Shown: positions 1 to 11,846 of the stretch, piece by piece | Layout: every line of letters starts with the position of its first letter | How positions within the stretch are numbered: position 1 is the stretch's first letter | Assembly: GCF_918797505.1 (NCBI RefSeq) | Contig: NC_092801.1 | Span: 37,750,517-37,814,516 of the forward strand | Length of the DNA: 64,000 nucleotides | Origin: Bemisia tabaci | Taxonomy: Eukaryota; Arthropoda; Insecta; Hemiptera; Aleyrodidae | Direction of reading: 5' to 3' | The notes under the pieces: generated by a model | The model's input: the letters and a program-made list of their open reading frames with translations, nothing else | Databases searched by the model: none | Told to the model about the DNA's origin: nothing | Program-made: the position numbers and the translations under genes

Positions 1-291
1 GTCTTTCTTTATCATGTTTTAATACTCAGGTAGTCTAAAGTGTTGCTACCTAGTCTTTAAACTATGTTTATCAAACTTTCACTTTACAAACTACTGAAGC
101 TTTAATCAATTAAAACAGGATTTAGTTAGTAGCGAGTATCTATAAGTAATGAAAAGTTGCACTTGGTAAATGAATCTAATTATTGCGAGGGGGGGGGGGG
201 TCTAAAAATGTAACCTCTGAATCACAACTATTTCTGTCTTTTCATTGTCATTCCAAATTATTACCTAATGTTTTTTATCTGTGATTTTCAG

Positions 292-422
292 GTATTTTTG
301 TTCATATTCTAGACACTATTGCGAATGTAAATTATAAGATTTGCCCCTTGATCGCTGCTGGTATTTTCGTTGGCTCTATTTATTGGACCGCCGTATCGTA
401 TGGTGCTGTCACTGTTATGCAG
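292..422 (+). CDS. MARCHF5: MARCHF5 exon: first transmembrane segment
   Basis: Acceptor gattttcag ends at 291 and donor gtaagttt starts at 423. The exon starts with the last two bases of a codon and then encodes IFVHILDT, continuing to GAVTVMQ. It corresponds to the human region just after the RING-CH domain, so at least one exon lies to the left. Confidence 0.92.
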
Positions 423-3400
423 GTAAGTTTTTAGTCTTTGAAATATGTACATATTTGGATGCAAAACTGTGACCTGCTGATCACAGTTAACTTTTTTTCA
501 TAAGAACCGTCAAAAATAATGATCACTAAATAAAATTTAACCATTTCATTGTTGAAATTCTGTTAAAACAAAAGTTTTAAAAAAGTCTGACAGGGCTCCC
601 CTATATTGTCCTCTTCCTATGAAAACTTTCTTATGCGACCTTGTTCTTGTGTGGACACTTATCTCTGTATTACCTACCAGCACGGTGTTTACAAATCCGG
701 AATTTCCGGAAAGTTTGGAAATAGTACTGATTGTTTTAAGGGCAGTCCGGAAGTACTGAAAAAGTGCAGGAATTCCGCAGAAAGGTCCGGAAGTTTTTGT
801 CATTTTTGTTGCAATTTCAAATTTTTGAAATTTTTCTAATTTCCTCAAATGGAGGTACTGAAAAAGAATGGAATTTTTCTGTTGGAGGAGGTACTGAATT
901 TCTTGAGAATGTACGAATAAAGCACTGTAAAAGTACTTATTTTTGACCAGCCTGTTTTCATAGACACCCTGACCAGAAAACTCTCCTAAATAAACTTCAA
1001 ACCTTGAAATGTCTTCTTTGTTTCAGGTAAGTTTTCCCCCCCAGGCTTGGCTTTTTAGATTAATTACTGAGCTCTATTTTCATGCTGCCTTTATGTCAAT
1101 TTTCGTAAATCAATCTCTTTTCAATTTTTATTAATTCAATTTTTTTCAATTTTTCAGGTTGTCGGTCATCGAGACGCACTGCTGGCAATGGAAGCTGCAG
1201 ATCCGATTGTTCTATTAGTGGGACTCCCTACCATTCCATTTATGCTTATCGCTGGCAAATTAATCAAGTGGGAAGATGCCGTTTTGACACTCCTCAGAAA
1301 GTACTCCCCAAAATTACCCTTTGTCCGTTACATGCTTCCTCTTTTCATGTAAGTAATAATTTGAGAGCACTTAGTTTTGATTAAAAGTTGATTCTATTAG
1401 CAGGGTGTCTACAAGTCCAGAATTTTCCGGAAGTCTGGAAGTAGTACTGATTTTTCAAGGGCAGTCCGTAAGTACTAAAAAAGTGCTGAAATTCCACAAG
1501 ATGGTCTGGAATTTTTCTCATTTTTTTGTCATTTTTGTCGCAATTTGAGCAAGAAATTCGAATTTTTGAAAATTTCTGAATTTCGTCAAATCGAGGTACT
1601 GAATAAGTACTAAATTTTTCATTTAAGGATGTACTAAAATTCTTGGGAATGGTCTGCAAAAGTACTGTATAAGTACTGATTTTTGGCCAGCCTGTTTTAG
1701 TAGACACCCTGATTAGCTATATTGCTGCGCTAAGGAATAACACTGTCCAAGTCTACAAACATTATCAAATTTCCTTTGATAAAATAAAACTTTTAGGAAG
1801 ATCTGTGAATATTTTTCTTCTGATTTATCAAATTTCCTTTGATAAAATGAAACTTTTAGGAAGATCTGTGAATATTTTTCTTCTGATTTATCAGAAAATT
1901 TTAAAGAAGTTTTTGTAATTTAATCTGAAGTGTCTAACAAATACAAATATTCATAATTTTCTTCAAAAGTAAATATTTTCTGAAAGGAAATTTAGAAAGA
2001 TTCGAATGTTCATACAACGTTTTTTTCCATAGCACAGTAGTTTGAGAGCTCTCATCTTTAACCTGGACTACATTTTGCAATAAGGAACTATAATTTTTGG
2101 CTCATTTTAGAAACAACATACATCCCATTAGTTTCTTCATGTAGATCGTTGCTTTTAAGGATGGGTCAGAAATTTCAATTCCTTATTGCAAAATTCTGTT
2201 CAATTGTTCTTTCCTTGACTTGTATGCCCCATCAGGCTCCTGACATCAAGGTTTATCCATCATGCCGCGTCAGCCCTAAAAGGTTAACGTAAGTGAACTG
2301 ACATAAACCGGAAGAAATCAGGAAACTGATAGCATCTGCAAGCCAATTTTAGACAGAAGATCTGTTTCATTATACAGCTTTTCAGTTTTATTCATTGCTC
2401 ATCTAAGTTTGCTTTTTTTCGCAAGTATTTTTATAACATCAGCAATTATGTCAAAACTGTACATCTGTACATCGATTTAAATAAGTGGAAGCCAATGTAT
2501 CCTCACCAGCATAATTTATTTTTCCAACTCTCCTCTCAACCCAAAATACAATGTTCAGACAGTACAATGTGTTTGCTCTGGTTGTTTGACTTGAATTATG
2601 AAAAAGGTTGTCTTAAGACTTAATTGGAAAGTAGCGAGGCACAGAACTTTAGAGATGGCCAAATCTGATTTGTCAAGAAGTTGAATAATAATACACAAAA
2701 CCCCCGATTATCCGTATTTGGTTTCATGCAGACTCCGAATTTTTGTTATCAATTTTGCAAGTGACCACAGTTGTATAATTTAACAAGGAAGGCCAATTTT
2801 TGACCATCGGGTACTAAATCTAGTTGAAATTTTTTGTCATTTTGACAATATCCAAGAAAAGAAAACACATTTTTTTATTCTATTAAACCATCAATCTTTC
2901 AATCATGTTTTGAGCTTGAATTCATCGATATTTGTGTGTATCATATTTATGTGTATTTACATGACTGATGTCTTCTGTATTAACTAAACGGATTTTCTTT
3001 TCATCTACATTGGTCCAGTCCCGACTGACACAGAACCCCAGGAGTCTAGTCGGCCGTGCTAAGCAAGAAAGCTGTAAATCCATCAAGATTTTCTATCATT
3101 TTTTGGAACTTATCACTTTATAAAATATAAACCGTTTTACCCGTGCTCCTCAAATTTTCAGGTTAAGTTTTTGATAGTAGTTGCGAAAGAATCCTGTACA
3201 AACATTGTCTCAAGGTACACAAGTTTTTCTGCCATGATACATTGTTTCCAAAAATTGTAAAATGGCTTTTACAGCGTTTTTGCGTTGCACGTCAGTGGTG
3301 TAGTTTGTTCTCTTTGCTCCTTCCAAATTTTTCAATAACAAGTTTGTTCAGTCTTTCAATCGAAAGCTAACCTTTATTGTGAATTACAGGACTGAAAATG

Positions 3401-4959
3401 AAGCAGAAAACAGAGGAAGCGACTTCCCACCTCTGGCGTCCTCACACTCATCAACTAGTATTTTGTGTAGCGCTTTGTTATTGCCAACAATTGCCACATT
3501 CTGCGGAAAACTTTTCTTTGACTCTGTTTCAAATAATCTACACAGAACTTTATTGGTAAGCCAATTTGATTGTTGAACAATTTTTCTTCTTTTAAACTCC
3601 TCGTTGCCTCTTTTGATTACCTAGCTATTTTCTTCATTTACTCAATCTGGAAATGGAAGAGTTGTTATCATAATTTCTGCACTAAGAGCTAATGCACAAA
3701 TCAGAATGGTACTTCTCTCGTCAGTTGTGATATAGTCAGGGTGTCAGCCGTATAGAAAAAGCCCAGATTTTGGATAGTCGGTTAGGAAGTTAAAAAATGT
3801 AAGGATTTTTCATGAGATGGTACGAATGGACAGGATTTTTGTGATGAACGTTAAAAGGTATCCTTCTCTGCTTATGTAATTTCTCAACATAGTCCACTTT
3901 ATCATGTTCCTGCAGTTCGATTTTTGGTTCACTCCTTAATAATTTCTAGGTACTTTCCCCTTGTTGAATCACAATTTATCAGAAATTCTTTTTTGGTGTG
4001 CAGTTTTTATTATTCTTAGACATTTACGGTTTGTTCAAAATAATTACAAAGCTACATACTAGTAACTCATGCTTTCTCATATTTTGTAAAGCTTATACTA
4101 CCGTGTTAAGGCAAAACGCCTATGAGCCTTTGGATGTTACCAAATTTCTTTGTACCGGAAATCCGTCAAGTGTTTTTTAGAGAACTGTGTTCGTAATTGG
4201 ATTTGAAGTATGTGAAAATTTCAGAAAAAAATATTCTTAAGTTTCCTCCTGAGTAAATACTTTGTCAGGGGAGATTTGGCAGCATTCAGCATTTTCAGCA
4301 AATCGACGGTGTAAGTCAGCAATCACATAACTCGGTTTGCGACGTCGCAGACCTCCTGTCATACTTTACTTTTTTAACAGAAAACTACTCAACAGCAATT
4401 CTTTAAAACTGCCATGATTTTTGTCTTCTGTGCGAGGAAAATTCTGCCTAAACTTCAAAGAATGATGTCAATTTGTTCTCCTTTAAAAAAGGCGGAGATT
4501 TTCAGACTCCGCAAACAAGATATGTGATTGCGGACTTACGCCGTCGAAATGTTCATTCAGGGTTTTTCATCAGTACAACAGTTTACTTCCTGCACTAAAA
4601 ACAACCTTGATTCCAAGAAGCTAACAATGAAAGGTAATTTGAGCAAAAGAGCTCAGAAATATTCTTAATTTTGACTATTAACAAAAAGACTCAAATCAAT
4701 GCATCTTTTTTTCCAGGGTGGCATAACATTCATCACTGTGAAAGGTGTGCTGAACATCTACTACAAGCAGCAGAAACTGGTCCGTAAAAGCCAGCGGAAA
4801 ATTCTCAACTACGAAACTAACGAATTTACAAGTACGTCCACAGGAACATCCATAGATAACCGCTCTGAACCAGCCGGCGGTAACAACTCGGGGCGTACGC
4901 AAACTGTCAATATCCCCAGTAACGATGCCATGTTCGACCCTGCTGACTGGAACAGTTAA
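292..4959 (+). CDS. MARCHF5: MARCH5-type mitochondrial E3 ubiquitin ligase, C-terminal exons (partial)
   Basis: Coding exons 292-422, 1158-1348, 3390-3555 and 4717-4959 join in frame (phases 1, 0, 2, 0) with GT-AG introns. The product closely follows the C-terminal part of vertebrate MARCHF5, an E3 ligase of the mitochondrial outer membrane that controls fission factors and mitochondrial quality control. Four hydrophobic segments are visible: one around GSIYWTAVSYGAVTVMQ, one around LLVGLPTIPFMLIAGK, one around ALLLPTIATFCGKLFF, and one around GGITFITVKGVLNIYY. The motifs VVGHRDAL and RKILNY are also family-typical. The N-terminal RING-CH zinc domain, which carries the catalytic function, is absent and must lie upstream of the window. 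After RKILNY there is a Ser/Thr/Asn-rich tail of about 47 residues, longer than the human end. Introns 1 and 2 each hold one related MITE. Family assignment is secure; exon borders are inferred. Confidence 0.93.
681..971. mobile_element. MITE with 5-bp TSD in MARCHF5 intron 1
   Basis: A 291-bp element begins CACGGTGTTTAC and ends with its near inverse GTAGACACCCTG-like sequence (AGACACCCTG). It is flanked by ACCAG at 676-680 and 972-976. The inside is rich in 'agtactga' and 'ccggaa' motifs and has no convincing ORF. It is clearly related to the element at 1401-1711. Confidence 0.8.
1158..1348 (+). CDS. MARCHF5: MARCHF5 exon: second transmembrane segment
   Basis: Acceptor atttttcag ends at 1157 and donor gtaagtaat starts at 1349. 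Encodes VVGHRDALLAMEAADP, then LVGLPTIPFMLIAGK, then RYMLPLF, and ends two bases into a Met codon. Confidence 0.92.
1401..1711. mobile_element. Second copy of the 5-bp-TSD MITE in MARCHF5 intron 2
   Basis: Starts CAGGGTGTCTAC and ends GTAGACACCCTG, a 12-bp perfect terminal inverted repeat. Flanked by ATTAG at 1396-1400 and 1712-1716. It aligns along its length with the 681-971 copy, in the same orientation. Independent TSDs show two separate insertions into one gene. Confidence 0.85.
1775..1915. repeat. Short tandem duplication in MARCHF5 intron 2
   Basis: A unit of roughly 60 bp containing 'atcaaatttcctttgataaaat', then 'aggaagatctgtgaat', occurs twice in succession (about 1766-1825 and 1826-1890). 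The core tcaaatttcctttga is also a small inverted repeat. Confidence 0.7.
2062..2205. repeat. Small foldback element in MARCHF5 intron 2
   Basis: Arms 'ctacattttgcaataagga' and the approximate inverse 'ccttattgcaaaattctgt' face each other over about 140 bp. It is related to the hairpins at 36457-36593 and 60783-60921. Confidence 0.6.
3390..3555 (+). CDS. MARCHF5: MARCHF5 exon: third transmembrane segment
   Basis: Acceptor gaattacag ends at 3389 and donor gtaagcc starts at 3556. Its first base completes the split Met codon. It encodes a polar linker and then LLLPTIATFCGKLFFDS, aligning with the human ALVFPTIATIVGKLMF region. Confidence 0.9.
4302..4548. mobile_element. Foldback MITE (family A) in MARCHF5 intron 3
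   Basis: Ends 'cgacggtgtaagtc' and 'gacttacgccgtcg' are inverse, and the inside shares 'gcgacgtcgcagacctcctg' with copies at about 10077, 47150 and 50273. Family A is a widespread about 250-bp inverted-repeat element in this window. Confidence 0.7.
4717..4959 (+). CDS. MARCHF5: MARCHF5 last coding exon
   Basis: Acceptor tttttccag ends at 4716. Encodes GGITFITVKGVLNIYY, a basic stretch ending RKILNY, and a low-complexity polar tail ending DPADWNS before TAA at 4957-4959. Confidence 0.92.
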   Translation, partial: GGITFITVKGVLNIYYKQQKLVRKSQRKILNYETNEFTSTSTGTSIDNRSEPAGGNNSGRTQTVNIPSNDAMFDPADWNS

Positions 4960-6920
4960 ATCTCTCATCTTTAGTATTTATTTCTTATTTTATAAATTTT
5001 ATCTTTTGCATGAACTCACAATGGTAATTTATTTATTGTTCACCACACTGAAAGTGGACAATCAGACTGCTTACAGAAGCTTGGTTCTTTTTATTTTTGA
5101 CTTTAGGATTTGATCATTATTAATCACCCTTGGCCCATTTCAGTTGCTTACAAAGAGGAATATTGATGGTCAAAAAGGTCTAAAATGTTGCGGCGTTTCA
5201 AAATTTGCGCACCTACTTTGTTTTTTCAAAGAGAAATAATTTGGTGTAAATAATTGTAACTGTATTTTCTTTGTATTTTTGAGTACAAATCAAATAGACT
5301 CACAGAAGGAGTAACGGTGACTTTTCAAAAATTTTGGCAAAACGGGGTTTCTCAATGATACTTTGATTGAAAAAATTTTCTCCTTGAAAATATTTCATTT
5401 GCATCTTATCATTTCAGAAGTCGCCCATTCCAAGTGGGTACAACTGATCCAAGCCACATCATATTTTGCAAAAGAGCTCAGTTGCCCAAGAAATTATCCT
5501 TGCAATTAAATTTATTTAGTCAAGTTGGATGTTCAGAAAATAGACCGACTTGATATGTATATCTGCTTCCTCCCTTTTTCACCTATAAATAACGCAAAGG
5601 ATTTAAACTAGGAGTAATTTTGACACTTTCGCAGTTAAGTTTTCTGTGTACTTAAATCCCTATGAAACTGAAAATGCAGTGAAATCAATCAATCAAAGTA
5701 TGCACAAGGCATTTTGTAAATATTGTTATTTCTTTTTTCTTCTTTTCCCCTTGTTACAAATGAAGTGGATTCCTCTATCAGCAAATTGCGGATGTGTTCC
5801 TTTTTTATACTTTCGAATGATTTAAATCAACTCTCTTGTTTTAATAATCATTTCTCATTTTCTTTCTAAGAATCTATGTGAAGGTATAATTTTTATTTGA
5901 TCAGAAGAGATTGATTTTTGTAACAAAAAATGTGTTACATGGTCAAGGAACGTAAAGTTCCCATCTGTGAAAACTAGTACGTCAAGACTTTCTGGAGATG
6001 ATGGTTTCAACACTTGTTCGCCTCTACTCTCTCATTAAATTGTAAATAATATAACGTGTTAATATCAATAGTTAGGTGTAATATATAATTTTGTTTCCAA
6101 AGAAGGAAACGTGGAAGCTAACTATTGTATGGTGAAGAAATTTCTCTTACCAAATTATTCCAATGTGGTCTTCGTGCATTTTGAAAAGGTCTAATTTATA
6201 ATGAGTTTCTTTTTCTCTTGATTATCCATGTCCTCCATTCTACTTGCATTGAGATCTAATTCTATCACCTTAGAATGAAGTTTTATAGTCACCTCAACTG
6301 CCTGTTAAAGTTTTATTCGAAGTTCAAATTTTTAGTTACAAGATGTCCCTTAAGAACTGAAAGTGTCATTTTAACTAAGAAAGAATGTATTTAAGCCCTA
6401 AAAATTCCTCAAAATGGCATTTAAATTTATAATTCATCAAAGGTGATAGAACTAGACATGAGCTACCAAGATTTCCTGGGCAGTATTTTTGGATTTTTTT
6501 TTCCCCCTTGGTAGAATCCAACATGCTCAAACGTTATTAATCATTTAATCCGCAGCGTAATCAATATTTACAATAGAACTAATATCATGTAAAGGAACTA
6601 TTCAAAAATTAGTACACCTTGTTCTGGTAACAGCTTTTTTTTTCCTCATCAGTCGCACCCAAAGGCGTACTTAAGTAGTTTTTAGCCAAAATACTGTCCT
6701 TAACATGGTGCATACTTGACAACCGCTGAATTTTAACTATCTGGTTATATGAAACTGATTGTTAAGTCATTTTATTACGACACTTTGTACAGCATCTTAA
6801 TCTTAGTTACGATAAAATTAATTTTAGTCGCAATTATAAGTTGGTTACTCATCAGTAATCTTGATTCTCAATGTTGAATTTATTTCAAATAAAATTTATT
6901 TTATTTTTTAGATAATGGAC
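4960..6920 (+). other. MARCHF5: Probable 3' UTR of MARCHF5, end uncertain
   Basis: About 2 kb of AT-rich sequence without an ORF or recognisable repeat follows the stop. Possible polyadenylation signals are ATTAAA at 6034-6039, AATAAA at 6888-6893 and AATAAA at 7109-7114. Which one is used cannot be told from sequence. Confidence 0.4.
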
Positions 6921-9900
6921 CTCCTCTTTCCATTTCAATTTTTATCATGGAATACCTAATGGAACCAACGTATTAAATCGTAAGTTTTGATCAATGTTTG
7001 TATTTGCAATGGATCACAAATCTGAAATCATTAAAACACAATTATGTGACTAACAAAACCAACCCATTGATGGTGATAACGGCCCAGGTATAAATTGGTG
7101 CGATTTGAAATAAAAGAAACGATTTCAAGGGAAGATTTTAATATTGATTTTTAACAAAGTTTCATTAAAAAATTTCACAGCATAGATACATTAAATAATA
7201 TGTTCATTCTTGCAGAATAAAAATCGCTAACATTTCAACAATTTTCAATGCCTTCAATGATATGAACGAACAGTATTCATTATTAGATAAAAAAAATCCA
7301 TGTCTAATTGCGAAAAATGAGTATCTCAATTGCCATGTATAAAAATATTGTGGTATGAGTTTTTTCCTTTAAGGAGAACGAACCAAAATTATTCCTTGGA
7401 ATATTGTGATATTTCAGACTGACAGAGGAGATAAATTAAAAAAAATTCCACTGTCGGCTGGTTTTCCTTTAAAAAGTAAACCAGGAGCAAAGACGTACAA
7501 CATCGAAAACTGAGATATGCATTTTCCGACTTAAGTCATTGAAATATTGTTTAAGTAGGTAGAACATAATACACAGTGGTACCCAACCTTTAACTCAAAC
7601 TGACACCCTAAAGTCTGATTGAACCGATTCGAGAAAATCTGGTGAGAAACTCTTTTTCCACTTTTAAGTACAATAATTGATACTGTTGTATGAGCAGATA
7701 AAGGGAAGCCAATACTGAAACTTACATCACCGAAGAATCTCACTAAAGATCGCATTAAAATTAACGTCGATTTTTACACCATTTAATTTTTTCTGTTTTC
7801 TTTAGGGTGGTTCTTCGGCACTTTGAATAACGATTCGACTTCTGATTGATCGATTGATAATCTCTGGATTTTATGACAGCTTTTGAGAATTTTCGAGCAA
7901 CATTACTTACACACTATGAAACATCAGGTATTTGCACACAAAGACCAAAAAATACTTTGAAATAACTTCGTACGAAAGTACATCTCAAATGAATATTGCA
8001 ACTTGTTTTGCCTTCCGATCTACAGTATTTACTCCAAGCGTACTTCTAAAGCTTTTTCAAATTATTTCTTGGATAAATTTTCTGTACAAATACTTGACAT
8101 ACTGAAAAGTGCATCCATCGACTATCAAATCGTTCTATCAAGAGCTAATGAATGATGTGAAAGAATAATAATAAGAAAAATGTATCTTAAAATCTTTCGA
8201 GGCTCAAGTTGGGAACCACTGTCTTTAAAAATAAATGACTAGTATTAACTTAGCAGTTTTCTTGCAGCCAATGAACATTAACTGTTGAAAGTATTAATTA
8301 TTGGACGAAGGATAAAATTAAAATAGGATAAAGTAGCTGCAAAAAATAAAAGTGCAGCCATAGTAGAAAATACATAATGTTGACGTTCATTTCCGTGGAA
8401 AATAAGGGGCTAACATCCAGTAAAATACTAAGTGGGGTGAATTGTTGGGAATGAAAACCGCAAAAATATAAACGTAATGTAAAAAGATTGATAAAAATAT
8501 ACACGTATAGAAGCAGATTTCCTTACAACAAAGGAGTGTAACTCCTGAACGTTAAGGCAAACGACTGACAAGTTCATATTCTTCTCATTTACTCCATGAT
8601 CAAGTTAGCATTGAATTTCCATTACTCTACGTGCAATAATGACAGTGGATCATTTCTTATTCAAGGAACAGTAATGAAAGATAAAAATAAATCAATCCTT
8701 GGAAAGGCTGCTGCAAAACATAAAAGATTACATACAAGAAATCAAGTAAAAATCCAGGACATTTCGAGTTCGTTAGAACCTCATTTTCTACCTGAAAAAA
8801 AAAAAAAAAAGATTCGTTCCTGAGTCTTGATCTCCCAATAACGGCAAATGGATATCTTTTTTACTTTCTTTCCTTCTTACTGGTTGAGATTGAAGTTCTG
8901 ACTAACTCAAAGCAACTTCTTACTCATTTTTTGTATTTGATGTCGTCTGATTTGCAGCAGCCTTTCCTTGTATTAAGTTGTTGTTTCACTGTGTTTTGGG
9001 CTGATAAAATTGTTCTTCGATGTAATGACAGAGGTTCAATCCATCCTAAAAATATTTAAGATGTAGTGGATACTTCAAGAGTGATACACTTTTTGAAACT
9101 TGTGATCTTCTTTAATTAGATGAAAAACTGAAATTAGAAATAGTTTGAGATCGCTCATCTCTTCATCTACGCAGGCAAATGCTCACAATACATGATGCGC
9201 AAGTTTTCACAGAGAGGTCTCTTGATTGCAAAACAAGGAATAGGTGAGGAAAATTAAATGACTAAAATTATTAAGTTTGACGGAGAAAATGCTTCGACAA
9301 TCGTGGTCATTTAAAACATCAAACGCAGAACTAGTGCCTATAAATGTTACAAAGGAAAAATATTGCATGAGCACTAATGCTGTTTTAGTGAAGAAGAATC
9401 TTGGATGTCAAGTTGATTAAAACTTATAGGCAATTTTCAAGAACTTTAAAGATAGGTTTTCAACCCATTAATAACCCTTTGTGCATATATCATTATTATG
9501 GTTTTTTTTGGGTTTTTTTTTTTTTTTTTTTACTTTAGAGGACGGGTTCTGAACCTCATCTCTGGTTAGGAACAAGTGCTGTTAAAAGCATGTTACATCA
9601 ATCGAAACTTGTGATGGAAAACACACTTGTTAACCACGATGAAACATGAAGACATATTCTTCAGTAATGCTTGATTTAACCAGGGTAAGGCCGCTTTTAT
9701 TGACAGGTTATTGAAGGAAAATTACTAGGGGGCAAATGCGATGATCACAACAACTTATCTAGAGGATACATTAACTTGAAATTAATTTCAGGACTACTAA
9801 CTTACGCATTATAAATTACAAACTGAGATCAGTTGTTCAAAAAATTAAGAAATGTTTCTTCTACTTTTGAGCAAACATTGAAGTTTCCCGTTTCAGTTGA

Positions 9901-10030
9901 GGGGTAAAACTATATAACCTGACTATTGCAGGTAGAATCTAAAATTTAATTATTTGCATAAAACTATCCAATCAGCGGAAATGTATCTCGGCTGTTTTTA
10001 CATAGTGACTCGGTAGCGTCAAAAGATGCT
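6921..10030. other. Intergenic, AT-rich, no gene seen
   Basis: No supported coding sequence. There is an old family-A-like fragment near 7430-7540, a poly-A run at 8796-8810 and a poly-T stretch at 9507-9530 that may mark a decayed retroelement tail. The short ORFs here lack codon or homology support. Confidence 0.5.
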
Positions 10031-10033
10031 GAA

Positions 10034-10475
10034 AGGGCCACTAGACAAGGTGTCAGCCGGAAAAAAATTGTTACATCGATGGCTGAAAAACGAAACCACG
10101 CATCTCTGTTTGCAACATTGCAGACTTCCTGTTATACTTTATTTTTCCCTGGGGAAACTCGTCAATGTAATTTCTTGAGGAACTTGATTTTTAATCTCTG
10201 TCAGCAAAATATTTTTAGTCAAGTTCAAGCTATAAAATTCGCTTCAACAAATAACTAAAACTCTATACAGAAATAAAGTGGGAGCAGAAATATTGAAAAA
10301 TCACATGTGTTCTATATGCGGTTCCACACTTTGTCCATTAAATTGTGAACACTTAAGTATATCTATTTTACGAGTCGATTTCCAAAAGTTCCAGAGTATG
10401 ATTTGTTTTCTTCTAAAAATTTTTAGGAAAAAATATGTTGCGTACTGCTTCAATTCATACCTTGTCCAGGGGCCC
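10034..10475. mobile_element. Foldback element with a nested family-A fragment
   Basis: Left end 'gggccactagacaaggt' is the near inverse of the right end 'accttgtccaggggccc'. Inside, from about 10077, 'atcgatggctgaaa' and 'gcagacttcctgttatac' identify a truncated family-A MITE. A related, larger foldback is at 35380-35925. Confidence 0.6.
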
Positions 10476-10476
10476 T

Positions 10477-11846
10477 TGTATTAATTGTCAACTGCAGCTC
10501 GCTCGAATAAAAATAAAGATCATTGCCTGTGTACTGAAACAATATCTGCAAAATAGGTATATAACAAACAGGACATAAGTGCATACGTTTCAATAACTAC
10601 TCCTCTTTTGAAATTGCAGCACTGATGCTCCAGTAAAGAGGGGTACAATATTGAAGGAATTGAAATTGGGTGCCTGCTGCATTTGCTTGTGAATAAAATC
10701 AATAACAGTCATAACAAGTTAATGCAAACGATAGGTACACACATAGATTTTCTAGAATTTCTTATGTATTGCTAAGGGAGCCAGTACCCAAACCACTTTC
10801 AACTTATTCTTTTCCCCCATAAAATGGGATTGAGGAGTAATAAACCTATCCATCAGTGTGAAATAAAATTAAATTAGAGTCGTTTTCAACGGTAGAAAAG
10901 TGTTTCAAAATCATGCTACGTAAGATGAGCATGCATAACAAGACTTTCAACTCTTTTTGATGAAATATAATTATTCCATAGTTGGCACTCCATGCTATCA
11001 CCAGAATCAATCAAAAAGACTAAAAAGTCAACTCAAAAGTTAACTCGGAAAAAATATTTTCGCAGACTCTTTCCTCTAAACAAATCTTTTTCAGATAACT
11101 GGGTGAAAATTGCTATACAGTGAAATTGTGAACAGTTCTGTAAGCTGCCCTCTCGTCACAAGTCTACAGTTATGTCCATTGAGTTTCGCTAAAAGCACTA
11201 AGTTCTAAATTGAAAAAAACGATCATGATAGCTACGCTGCATTATTTGGTCGATTATGATCTTGGAAAAAGAACCAGTTGATTTTAAATAGCATATTGCA
11301 AACACTCATATTTTTGGTAGCCATGAGACAATCACTTTCATCCACTTTCCCATTTCTTTATCAAGGTCAATATTGGTCAACCACCCTTCCATTACTCTAT
11401 CAGAGGTAGGTATAGCAATTGCTGATAAAGCAAACAGCAATAATCAGAATGTGTTTGGAGGGCCCTGACATCAATTTTCAAAGCAGACTTTCCAGTTATT
11501 GAGAAACATATTTAGGAAAGAAGTTTACAGAGATGGAAAGTTCAAATACCACCCGCAAAAAGTGCAGCAGATGATTAGGGAAAGATCAAAGCACTTTTCA
11601 GGATTTAAGTAAAAAATTGAGAGGATAATTGGATAACTAAAATACACCAACAAAAATGCAACCGCTGCCTCAGACAAAGAAGAATTATCTCAAGACTTTC
11701 ATCATCAATACACTTACAAGTGTATTTCAGAAAAGTCTAGCAGCTGAAGATGATTCGACGAAACTACTAAATTTTAAAATTTTCATTCAGGGCTGAAACA
11801 TACTGAGGTAGGATGAAATCCCTAAAAATGCAACAGGAAGACCTAA
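10477..11846 (-). other. Intergenic or 3' UTR of ADO, nothing else seen
   Basis: No ORF with homology and no clear repeat. The part next to 11847 should contain the ADO 3' UTR, but I see no convincing nearby polyadenylation signal on the minus strand. Confidence 0.4.
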
